A stretch of 64,000 nt of DNA. Origin: Strongyloides papillosus. Lineage: Eukaryota > Nematoda > Chromadorea > Rhabditida > Strongyloididae. The stretch covers positions 1-64,000 of the forward strand of contig SRSI01000028.1 of the NCBI GenBank assembly GCA_005656395.1, given 5' to 3'. The translations under genes and the position numbers were made by a program. Below the pieces are notes generated by a model that made no database searches, had not been told where the DNA came from, and saw only the letters and a program-made list of their open reading frames with translations. Shown piece by piece: positions 13,108-25,068 of the stretch (positions are counted from its first letter, which is position 1; each line of letters starts with the position of its first letter).

Positions 13108-15942
13108 TTTTACAACAAAATTTATCTTCTAAATAACTTTTTTCTTTAAAAATGGATAAAAAATGAGTGAAAATTAAAGAAGATGTGGAAAGGAAAAAAA
13201 GGAAAGGAATAAATAATAAATTTTTCTCAAATAAATTTACATTTTTTACCAAGTAATTTAACAATAAAATTTTTTTTTCTACTTGTACTTTATATTAAAA
13301 AAAGTTTGTTATTGAAGAAATTAACAAATAAAAATATATCAATGTATATATAGTTAAATTTTAAGTATGTTTATGCAACAACAGACATTACTTTAAGAAT
13401 TATCACAAATGGTATTAAAAAGTAGTAAACAAATGATAAATAGACATTATCAAGAAATGTAGGCTTTTTAGAGAAAATGTATATCAATTTCCGGGGAAAC
13501 CAAATGTAACTGTTGAAAAGGTTGTAATAAGGACAAAAATAAATTAAAGAAAAGGTAGTAGATATATATGTAATGGAATAACTGTCATTGATAGATGTAT
13601 AATAACAATGATAAATTGTCTAAATGTGATAAAAAATTTCTTAAGTTTTATAAGATACGTATGACAAATTTTATAAGGTATTTGTAATGAATATACATAT
13701 GTGTCATCTTTACGACAATTTTATACATCCAAATATTCTTGTGGGAATAAAAAATCAAATAGTAAGTTTATAATTTTGTATAATTCGTATTTTAAAATAC
13801 TTTATTTATTATAAAAATAATAATACAAATGAGATATTGAAATAAATATCTATAATTCGCTTTGCATCTATCAAATTGATTAGAATTAATTTTTGTTTAC
13901 ATTGTTAATAGATCATTATCTCAGCTTACCTTATTCAACCCCCGACAAATAATGATATCACGTTAATAAAAAAGTACACAAGAGGTATAGGATTTTCATA
14001 AAAACAGCTTAGGATAAAAGAAAGTATTTTTATTTGATGTTAGAAGTAAATGGAATAAGAAAATAAGTAAAAGTAGATTTAGAAAGGTTAAAAAGATATG
14101 AGGTTATAATATTAGAGAAGAACAGACAAAACTTTTAAGATGATTGAATGTATTAGATAAAGATAACATTTGTATATAAATGAAAAAATGTATGTATAAC
14201 AAATAAAAGTACCAAATTAAATATAAATGTTTTAAAACATAATTTAAAATTACCATTCTATACATATATATATTTCTACAAAAATAATTCCATACAAAAG
14301 ATAAAAAACAAATCAAATATATTTTAACTATGTATCATATTATTTGTATTAACAATTTAATAAAATTAATTATTGATAATTTGAAAATACATATATAATA
14401 AATAACAACTTAAAATTACATAATTTTGTAATAAATAAGTTGCTAAAAGGATAAACTATAAAACGTTGTATAATTAAAATAGTAAAATTTTTAATTTCTA
14501 TTATTTATCTAGAATAAAAATTAACAATACATATAATGAACAATTAAAATATACAAAATATTTCTAATCATATGTATATGCTATAACTGTTAAATTGTAA
14601 CAATAAATTGATAATATAAATTTGATGAATCATCATATGTTAAAACGACAATTATTGACAGGGAAAATTTTTGTATTATTATTAAAAATATAAAATTAAT
14701 CGGTTAACAAAATTTTTTGATAAAAATTGTTCCTTTCAATAGTATAATCTTGTTCATTTAATGTTATAAATTTTTGGATGGTATAGTATTTTGATCTGTA
14801 ATATTTGGAAAAATGTAAATAAATGATTGTATTAATTTTCCATCTACTTTTCAATACCTATAAATCATCATATCTAGTATTATATTCACATTTTCAATAC
14901 TTTTTCCATTTTATTTTAACAAATTATAAATTTATGTTTATTTAGATATTTAATAGCAATAGTTTTTTTTAATTTTTGATAATCCTATTTACTAGAAATA
15001 CAATATTATTTTTAATTTTATACATTTTTAAACATTTTCACAATAGTTTATATAATTTTTTGTTATATTTTTATCGTTTTCATCCCTATTTACTAGAAAT
15101 TATCAATGATGTATTAATAGAAATCAGTAAATTATATTTATTTACTTTTTTAAATGATAAATTTACTTGTTTTATCTTTTTGCATAGAGGTTAATACAAT
15201 CAAATAAAAAAATGGTTAAAAAATTTTATATTGCTAGTTTATTGATAAAAAATATAAATATATATTCAAGAGTCTTGTTTGACAAAATTTAAATGTTTAT
15301 AAATTTGTTTAGAAAAGAAAATTTATTTCTATTCACATTTTAACACATTTATAATTTACACCTTTTATGTTACTACTTTTCAACATTTGGAAATTTTCCA
15401 TTCATTTGATCAAAAAGAGTAATTACATAATTTTTGTTGCCTGTTTGATAAGAAAATCAAAACAGTCATCTCCTCCACATACATATATATATTTATTTAA
15501 TCTATTCGATTTCTATATATTGTTAAGTAAAATAATTAAAAGAATATATATTTTATTATAAACATGTTTTTAGTTGCTGTAAGTTGTATTAAAAGTACCA
15601 TTATAAGCACATGAAATTTTGAGTGGATCACAAGGTAAATGGGAAGAGGTTAGTTATATTATATTTTTAATAATACATAAATTAGTTTAAGAATTAACTC
15701 TTTTCCCAAACATTCTCCCTTTTTTTAATATATTTTGATATTATTTGGTTAACTATTTTTGTTAAAATATTTACCTACAAAATTATATATTATTTTTTGA
15801 TAGTTTGATAAATAAACAAAATATTTTTTCTTCTTTTTTATAACCTTAAAAATTTGTCTGCCTTCTTTTTCAAGGATATATTGTAATACAATTTATTTAT
15901 CACTCATTAAACTATAAAAATTAATTTTATCTTCCATCAATA

Positions 15943-16002
15943 TGTACAAAGATGTAAAGATATTTAATGTTGTTTGTTGTATCATCTTTATATATCTTTG
16001 TA
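15943..16002. other. 60-nt hairpin, weak small-RNA precursor candidate
   Basis: The arms begin and end with GTACAAAGAT and its exact complement. After a small asymmetric bulge, a further seven pairs (TAAAGAT/ATCTTTA) follow, leaving a loop of about 22 nt. Length and shape are those of a nematode pre-miRNA, but the arms are AT-rich, so chance is a real alternative. It matches no miRNA that I recognise. Confidence 0.2.
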
Positions 16003-18918
16003 CTTTTTCCTTTTGTATTCAATTTATTACTTAAAGCTTCATTTAATTTGTATACATAGTATAGAAATTTTTTATTGACAGTTACTTGAAAAAAATTAAA
16101 ATTTGATTATAAAGATAGTATTTTTTACATAAATAATACATCCATATATAACACAATTATTTTTATAAAAAATTTCTTGAATTTCTTTTTTCTATCTAGA
16201 TATGTTAGTGTATCTATTTGCTATAAAAAGCATTAAAAATGTTTTATATTGATGCATATAAATTTAAATTTATACTTTTAAATATAATTCAAAAATTAAA
16301 TATTATACATATTACTTTTATAAAGTTATTTTTAATTGAAATATTTTACTTTTAAACTTTCAAGATCATATATACATTCTCAAATAAATACATTTAACAA
16401 AGAACTTAAATGTTTCATTTTCGTCAATTGCATTTTATATAAAATTGCTACTATCAATTTATACTTTTATATTTACTAACTTTTAAGCATTTAAAAGCCA
16501 TATTAGCATAGTTTTAATTTAATCACAAATAAATTTTAACATTATTTTTTAGTTAATATTACATGATATTACAAAATTAGTTTTATTTATTTATTTTTTT
16601 ACCTTACCATGGAAAAAATCTATACATTTTTATGGGTGATGTAACCACATGACCAAATATGTATAACATTAATATAAACCCTATGATTCATCATTTTATT
16701 AAACGAAAGTTTTGTCAAAGACAAAAGGCGTCAATATACAAATATTCAAATAATTTTCGAGACAAATATTTACTACTCACAATCTGTACCATCACTTCAT
16801 TTACCGTTGATTTAAATAATTTTTTTGTAATTTTATTGTGTTAAATTGAAAAAGATATTGTAACATCTTCTTCTTATCATTTTAACGTTATTCACATTTT
16901 TTTTAGTTAAAAATAACGAAAGTTTTTATATAAATAATATACATTTATATATTTATGTAAATTTGTATTACTTTATTCTTATATTTTATACTCTTATAGA
17001 AAGGAAACTAAAGCTTATTCCCTGTCATCAAAGAACATCTATATCGTTTTTATTTTTTATTTCCCTATTATATATAAAATTTTGTTGTTTTATTTATACT
17101 ATCTTCATGTTAATAGCTTCTTTCAATATTTTACATTTAGTCTTGCTTTAACTTTCTCTAAAATTGCCTTCTAACAATTTTCTTAACTTTTAAAAACATA
17201 GTGACAAAAATATATTTTTATATATGAACACCTTGGTAATGTTTATTAATATTATTGTGTGCACCAGATGTTACTGTGTAATGAGGAGAAGATGAGCAAT
17301 AGGGGGAATAAAAATGATGTTGTTATTGAATTATACTTTTACTATATATTAAAATGTCCTCTAATATTATATATATACAAGAAAATATTTTAATCTTTTT
17401 AATATGACAATAATTTAAAAAAAGACTTAAAATATTATGAATATTTATTATGTATTATCATTGTTACAAGTATTTTTGTCTTTTATAAATATCAATTGTT
17501 GATAGTATTTAAATTAATGCATTGATATTATATAATGGTATTTCAATATTTATATATATATTTTTTTTTTGACATTTATATAATAGATAAAGAGAAAAAT
17601 AATTTTTTTGATAAGAACGTTTTTGGTATAATACGATTTGTTTACATCCTAATAATTGGTAATAAGTATATATATTAAATCATCATTTTAATATTAATAT
17701 CATTTTTAATTTTTAATTACTCTTTAACGTCAAGTTCTCTTTTTTGCATTGATATATATTTTAGAAATACTCTTGTTACTAATATACTATAAAAATTTAG
17801 TTTAAGATTATAAGTTATCATAATTTTACATATATATAACGATTAGGAAGTAGTATATATATTATTATATATATTTAAAAATGTTACAGGTAGATAATGA
17901 GATTTTCATTGTAAATAAATCATAAAATTTCTCTTCTTCTCACTTATAGTTTTATAATTTAAAACTTCATTATTAGTTGGACATATCATCAGAAGTTTTA
18001 TTAGATATAAATATGTAACTAATACCATCATATATCGACTTCAATCTTTATATTTTTTCAATTATTTTACCAGTACACATACTTGTATTTTGTTAGTTTA
18101 AAAAATATACAACATGTATATACAAATTCCATCAAAAAAAAGATTCATATTGTTTATTTTCACTATAAATGCTAAAAGATTAATAAAAGTATTTTTTTGG
18201 TTAAATAAAAACACAGAAGAAAAATTTCTTTTTATTTTAGTGACAAATTATACCAGTCTTAAGTATAAATTTATTTTAAATATATAAATAAAGATAAAAT
18301 TTAAGAATGATTTATTTAAATGCGACCTTTTCATGTATACTTGTAAATCAGTTTCATTTAATAAACTGCATATTTTATGGTTGAAGTAAAATGTTGTCTC
18401 ATCTATTACTTTATGAGAAGATGTATTGTTATAATATAGTAGCTACTATGAGAAAATACTTATTTTCCATTTCTATTAACTTAAACTTTTAATAACTTTA
18501 CCCTTTTTATTTTATAATTTAATATCTTTCATTTATTAACAACTAATTTTTTCTCATACCTTTATTATCATTTTGTTAAATCAATTATTATACTATGAGT
18601 TTTTATTTTCATTTTCAATTATATAATTAATAAACATCTTTTCCATTTATTTCAAAGTCACATAAATATTCATGTTGTTTTTTATTGTAATATAATTAAT
18701 CACTGACAGATAAATACACTTTTTTATTTAATATAAAAGTTAACTTTCACACCAACAGATGGAATAAATTTCGCTTTTTTACAATATCTAATGCTTTTTA
18801 ATATAACTACAAAAAAATTTTTCATATTAGAATGGCGAGCTATTAAAGTATTTTACAAATCTTTTATATAAAAGTTCTTTTTATTCAATTATTTATAACA
18901 CATTCATATTCACTTTTC

Positions 18919-18920
18919 AG
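18919..18920 (+). other. Candidate trans-splice acceptor before the RhoGAP gene
   Basis: The sequence CACTTTTCAG lies 108 nt upstream of the first ATG (19029) with no matching donor apparent nearby. The TTTTCAG form is the strong nematode acceptor type. Use for spliced-leader addition is inferred. Confidence 0.3.
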
Positions 18921-19028
18921 GTTAATTTCAAAAATTATTTTGTAAAAATTGTATAAAATAAAGTTTATATCCATATATTAAATTGAAACCTCATACATTT
19001 ATTTCTATAAAATATAATTTAAATAAAT

Positions 19029-22000
19029 ATGGATAGAATTAAGGATAGTATGAATAATAGCGTACAAAGAATTCGAAGCTTAGCTGGTCCAAAAATAACT
19101 CAATCAACGGCAGCAAATAATCCATCGTCGTAAGTAATTCTTTTTTTTTCTACTCGGAAATCTTTTCACCTTTAATATAATAGATGTAATTTGAAAAAAA
19201 ATTTATTTATATCATGTTATAAATTAAAATTAAACTGGTTAAATACTTGAAGAAAAATCTTCAGACTTGATTTATTATTCCAATCAGTTAATTGTTCATT
19301 ATTTTACTGCTAAGAATAATATTAGTGGATAGGGAAATTTTAATAAAAGCTATTTACCAAAAATTATTTTTAATATTTATATTATATATATGGATGAGAA
19401 AATAGTATATAAAATTATTCTAGTTAATTATAAGGTTTTTTTTATATTCATAGTGAAGTAGTTAATATTGCCTGTTTTATACAGAGGTGCATATCATCAA
19501 AAGAAGAACATAAAAATATATTTTCATCATTTTTAAACGATATTAGGTTTTATTTGATGGCGAATATTAGGGTAATGATATCAATTAACCTTTTTGTTGA
19601 AAATATATCTTTTTGTGATGATATATTTTTATATAATGAGAAGACAAAATAGATTTAAGCCTTAAATAAAAAGGTAAACAAAAAAGGATGATTATCGTTT
19701 TTGATTATTATCATTTTTTTTTAAATCTACGTGTTGTAATACTTTTTAAACTCCTTTTTAGCTTATATTAATAAATACAAATAAGTTTATATAAAAATGG
19801 GTATATCAAAGGGTTTTCCATTTTCGCCAAAAAAAATTTTGCGTAAAAGTATAGGAAGTTATACATTTTATCATCCATCGTAAGTATTAAAAATAATTTA
19901 TTAATATAAAGACTAGAAATTTTTTTTCTATTTATATAAACTTTTACCTTTTTTTGTTTCTAATATATATTTTAATTTACATATTTTTAAATTTTAGTGC
20001 TTTTAATAAAAAAGAATTTCTTTTAACAAATTCTGTTTTGGACATACATAATACAAGAATTGGAGATTCTTTAAAATCAATTCGCGATGTCATGTCAAAG
20101 ACAATAAAAAGTAATGTTAAAGAAGATAATCAAGAAAAGAAAAAAGTAATTTTTTTCTGTAATATTATTATCTTAATATTTTTTTTATAGAAAAAGTTAG
20201 ATTTACATCAACTAGCACATCAGTTTTTTTCTGAAGCACTCTTCATTCAACCATACAGTGTAGGATTAGAAAAGATATTTAAGGAAGCTGGAAGTAGTTA
20301 TAGAGATATTGTTGATAATCAAGTTTCAATGGATATGTATGTTGAAGAACAAATTATTGATAAATTATCAAAAAATATGGATTTAGCAAAAGAGATAAGT
20401 AAAAATCAGAATGAATTAAAGAAGGTTGTTAGTAATAGAGATAGTATTGAAAAAAAGATGAGAACTGTGAGTGATGAAGCAAAATCAATAGAATATCAAA
20501 CAGATTTTGATTCATTAGTAAATAAAGTTGATTCATTAAGAGAGACAACGCTTGCATTAATGTTTACATTAAAAGGTCGTGAATATCAAAATGCCATGAT
20601 AATACGGGATTTTATGCAACAACATTTAGATTTTTATGAGAAAGCAGCTAAAATATTAAAAAGCCGTATTGAGGTTGTTGATAAAGATATCTCGGAGTAC
20701 ATAAGACAACCAATTTTTGGAGTTGATATTGATAAACATTGTCAAAAGGAAGGCAGAAAAATTGCAGCACCAATACAAATTTGTGCAGAGGTACTTTTTG
20801 AAAATGGTATGAAAGAACAAGGGTTATTTAGAGTACCAGGAAATCAAAATAAAGTTAAAAGACTTCGTGCTGCTCTAGATGCTGGTGCAGAGAAAGAAAT
20901 TGATGATTTTGTTCATGATCCCCACACAATATGTGCAGTTTTAAAATTATATTTACGAGAACTCCCGTCAAAATTGTTCCCAAAAAATTTAAATAGTGGT
21001 TATTTAAAAGCAGTTGAAATGAATAGTGATGGTAAAGATGAACAATTAAAATTTGTATATTATTTACTTAATCAAATGCCTGAAGTTAATAGGGATAATA
21101 TTGCATATCTTATGAAATTTTTAAGAAATGTTACAGAGTACGAGAAAGTTGTTAATATGAATGCTTCAAATTTAGCTTTGATGTTAGCCCCTAACTTATT
21201 TGATGAAAATTGTATTGATAAAAATTATAATCCCAATGTAGGAGCAAAATTTTGTGAAATATTAATAACACATGCAAATGTATTATTTACTAATTATGAT
21301 TTTGATTATACTCGAAGAAAGGTAACTAAAACAAAAGCTTTTGGAGGACCTTATGGTGGTTCAGTAACATCATTTGATAGTGACTATGCATTTACTGAAA
21401 ACAGGATATCTAGTGGTAATGGTAACTATAATGATCGTTTTTCAAATAACTATTCAATATATAAGGAGAATAAGTCAAAAAAAGGACCTATATATCATGA
21501 GTATGATGATAGTATAGATAATAATTCAGAGAGAGTTTCTCAAGGTAGTAGCTGTCTGTTCATTTTCTATTGACAATTCAAATACTCCAAGTAATCGTTA
21601 TCAATATGAAAAACCATCCAGGCCAACTTATCCACCACCACAACGACATTTTAAACATAGTAGTAGTGATAGTGATAAAATAACCTTTTCAACATCAACA
21701 GGAGAAACAGCATCACCCCAACTGTCACAAAAATCGAATTTTTCAAAACCTGATCCCAAGGTAAATGTTGGCGATACATATGAAAATTACGCTAATACAT
21801 ATCCACAAAGTCCACCACTTACATCAAGAGTTGACTCAACATCATCCATTATTTCTGGTGATGAAGGATTATCATATATAAAAAATGAACTACTATCAGA
21901 AGGTGCATTATTTCTACCAACAAATTTAATTGAAGTTAATAATACACCTGAAAGAAATATACAACATGTTACAAATCTTTATCCACCATTAAATATTATT

Positions 22001-22153
22001 AATTCTCATGGAGGAAGTCTATTAATTAACACTGGTGAATCGATAAAACCAACAATTAGTCCTAAACCAAGGAAAGCACCGTCACCACCAAAGGAAGGAG
22101 ATAATGAAATTAGTAATAATAGATTAAGCGAGGTTACTGTTACAAAACTTTAA
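19029..22153 (+). CDS. ARHGAP17: BAR-RhoGAP protein, RICH/nadrin (ARHGAP17/44) type
   Basis: GTPase-activating protein for Rho/Cdc42/Rac with a membrane-curving BAR domain; relatives act in endocytosis, junctions and actin control. Exon 1a is 19029-19129 and exon 2 is 19998-20145. Exon 3 starts at 20191 and is open to a stop at 21573. A different frame, open from about 21518, continues the Pro/Ser-rich tail to a stop at 22153. Residues about 35-260 are the helical BAR domain. The RhoGAP domain follows (about 275-455), with catalytic Arg297 in EQGLFRVPG, and also LKLYLRELP and SNLALMLAPNLF. The tail contains several PxxP runs (RPTYPPPQ, KAPSPPK), possible SH3 ligands. If a 34-nt intron (21558-21591) is spliced, the product is 725 residues; without it 543. 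The domain order matches human RICH1, which also has a Pro-rich tail. The exact join in the tail is unresolved. Confidence 0.88.
19797..19879 (+). CDS. Alternative first coding exon of the BAR-RhoGAP gene
   Basis: This exon sits in the large first intron of the gene. It starts ATGGGTATATC and encodes 27 residues (MGISKGFPFSPKKILRKSIG, then SYTFYHP) plus two bases of a codon, ending at a GTAAGT donor. It ends in phase 2, exactly as exon 1a does, so it joins exon 2 (19998) in frame. The two first exons share the end sequence CCATC/GTAAG. It would give an isoform with a more basic N terminus, which may change membrane binding by the BAR domain. Usage is inferred; no transcript is available. Confidence 0.6.
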
Positions 22154-22637
22154 AAAAAATTTTTTGCTTAGTTTTACCAAAACAAAATTTCGCTTCGAAG
22201 TTTATGTCTTTATTTTTTATTTTTACCATTATATATTGTCTTATTTTTAGTACATATTTGTATTTAAAAAACAAAATAATTTATTTTTTAGACGAGCTTC
22301 ATCGACCTACTAACATAAGAATTAATCGCAAAAATTATTACTTCTGTTTCTTAAAAAATTTTTTTGTTAATTCAACAAATCATATGTTAATATTATATTG
22401 TTTGTTTATCAACCATTTAAATGTCCTTGGAACGGTGTAGAGTAGCAAAAAAATGATAACAAAACAAATATATATAAAAATGATATAGTTATATATATTA
22501 CAACATTATTCATTTAAAAATATTTATTAACTTCTACCGTTTCTTTAAAAAGTTTCACTTAGTCTATGTAATATTTAAACGTGTCTTTTAGTCAATGTTT
22601 ATAATTTAACTCTATTTCATTAATTCCTATTGTCATA

Positions 22638-22743
22638 GATTATCAAGTCTTTGTGGATACGAAATATTTTCCTACTTTTTTTCATAAAAAAGTCCATTAT
22701 AATGGGCTTTTAACATTAACGTGATCCACATAGATTGGCAATC
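22638..22743 (+). ncRNA. Long hairpin, possible miRNA-like precursor
   Basis: Two 24-nt arms (22638-22661 and 22720-22743) pair over 21 Watson-Crick pairs and one G-T wobble, with two mismatches and one bulge on each side. The arms contain the block TTGTGGAT and its match ATCCACAT. They are clearly richer in G+C than the surroundings. The 58-nt loop holds a second small stem at 22690-22711 (AAGTCCAT/ATGGGCTT). It lies 485 nt after the RhoGAP stop. It matches no miRNA that I recognise, and the loop is longer than in most nematode pre-miRNAs. The strand is arbitrary, since the complement folds as well. A tiny inverted-repeat element is the main alternative. Confidence 0.35.
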
Positions 22744-25058
22744 AATTATAAGTATTTTATTTCTATATAAAATAAATTTTGATAGCATTTTTTTATCTTA
22801 CAAAATTAGAAATGAAAATTTTTTTATAAATATTGAAGGAAATAAACAAATATTAACCTTTACTTACCTTGTGTTTTTAAATATCTTTTGAAGAATTAAT
22901 AAAATGTTGAAGATGTGTAATAATTATGGAAAAAAATTGATAACTTTGTAAATTAATTATTTCACATAAAATTTTTTATAAATCATCTTTCAGTTATTAA
23001 TAAAACAATTATATATATGCCTACTTTGCTTAATCCTTTATTTAAAAAAATCTGATTTAAGAATAAAATATTTTTTAACACCTTTCTTTTAGAGATTAAT
23101 CATATAAGACGTTAATGAAAAGGAGAAAAGAAATGTAGACTGATCCAATAGATGATATGCAATTTTTGTGGATTACTCATTGTAAATAATATATTTTATT
23201 CATATATTTTTAAAAAAAATGTTTCAACAAAAAATATATATATTAAAAATAAAAATTAATATTATTATTTTTCTTAAGATGACATTTTTTTTGTGTGTGT
23301 GTTTTGATGAAAATGAAATGTTAACAAATAGATTTTTCTTTACATTATAAAAGGGCAACCTTTGTAGAGTGAAATAAAGAAAAGGTTTTATTTATCAATT
23401 ATAATAATTGTAATAAAATGTTGATGTTTAAATGAATAATGATATTCGTTTATTAAAACAATAACTAAAAGAGGTGATGTATATTGAAGTTTAATTAAAA
23501 TGACAAAAAGTACATATGATCAGGAATTTCGAGTATTTTTCACTTCTTATTATACCTTTGTTATAATAATCGCACCTACTTGAAGTTTCTGTCAAAATGT
23601 TTTTAAAAGAGATAGCTTCTTATAAAAGTAAATACAAAAATATATAAAGTTTTAGTAATAATCGAATTGTCTGAATGGAGGAATTTAGATTGTGAGATAT
23701 GTCTAATTACATTTTTAAATTTTTTCTTAATCTCTTATTATTATTTTTTTTCATTATCTTTTTATATGGTAGAAAATGAACTTATCCTTCACTCTGCTTT
23801 TTTTAATGACATTTCTTCGGCATTTTGTTTAAGATTAAAAATTATCATTGTGCGTTCCAATTTATGTACGCTTTTTAGTGTTATTAGAAATTTAAAATAA
23901 CAAAACTTTTCTTTTAATTTTATCATATTATCACAACACTCCCCTCAATAACAATACTTCTCTTATTTTTAAACAATTAATATAATAACGGCATTTATTT
24001 ACACTGATTTTTAACTAATTTTTATGTAGTATAAATGTAATAACGTTAACGAAACTATATAATAGTTGCCTCATAATTTTATTCTTAATCATTAAACCAA
24101 AAGATTTATTAATATTTTTAACATATATAATTATAGATTGAGATAAATTATTTATTATAGTTTCACAACTTCAATACATTTCAATACATATTATCTTAAA
24201 ATCATATATCTTCAATATCCAAATCATTTTAATGCTATATTAAAAGTATTGATATTCTAGAATTATCTATTTTTCAAAAATATCATTCACTTTTTATATA
24301 TATTAAAATTTTATAAAACCGTGATTTTATTATACTCTTAAGTATTTATTATTTCAAAAAGGTATTATATTACAATTACCATTTGCTAAAGGCTTCACAA
24401 TATTCTCATATCTTTTAAAACAATCTAATATCAAAAAGAAATTTTAACATTTTTATATTGACATTTTTAACATATTTATTTATTATAATTGTTAAATTTT
24501 ACGATTTGTTTTTACCTTAAATTAATAGTACAGAAATTCTTCTAGGTTGTTGGTAAAAAAAATAATTTTAATAGCTTTTTTTTATTTAAAAATGTTTAAT
24601 TTTTATTTTAGTGAGTAAGTTTTAGTGATAGAAGTACATTGAGTTATTACTTTAGAACTATGTAAATTTTAGTAAGCGATCTCGTTCTTCGAGTACAAAA
24701 CACATATTATTACCACTTAATAGCTGATTTATCCTTCTTTTATTTACTATTAATTTTATGAAATAATGCATATATTAAAATATTATATATAATATATCTT
24801 ACATATTTTTAAACATCATTTTCCTAGGAATAAATTGTTACTCAATATTTCTAATAACTACTATCGTTACAAAAGAATCTTTGTCATTTTTTTCGGAAAT
24901 TATTTTTTTAAAAGATATTTTTATGACGTTTGATGAGGGATTCACAAATATTACAAAAGCAACTGACAAATATTATTATTCATACAATTATTAATTACAT
25001 TTTTCTATCAATATATTATTAAATTTATCTTTTATCATTCAATTACAGTATTTTCTAT

Positions 25059-25060
25059 AG
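25059..25060 (+). other. Candidate trans-splice acceptor before the TMEM24-like gene
   Basis: TTTTCTATAG ends 8 nt before the ATG at 25069, and AATTACAG lies 12 nt further up. Either could receive a spliced leader. The short distance to the ATG supports 25069 as the true start. Confidence 0.35.
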
Positions 25061-25068
25061 TACAAAAA

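Larger units (their letters stand above)
13108..19028. other. AT-rich divergent intergenic region
   Basis: Separates the leftward PH-domain gene from the rightward BAR-RhoGAP gene and so holds both upstream regions. The short open frames at about 14104-17151 are low in complexity and do not look coding. One 60-nt hairpin (15943-16002) is listed separately. A slightly more GC-rich stretch near 17255-17320 is unexplained. Confidence 0.5.
22154..25068. other. Intergenic region with one strong hairpin
   Basis: Lies between two genes that both read rightward. It begins with the probable 3' UTR of the BAR-RhoGAP gene. Open frames at 22204-22440 and 23667-23900 are Phe/Leu/Asn-rich and look accidental. 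The only structured element seen is the hairpin at 22638-22743. Confidence 0.5.
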
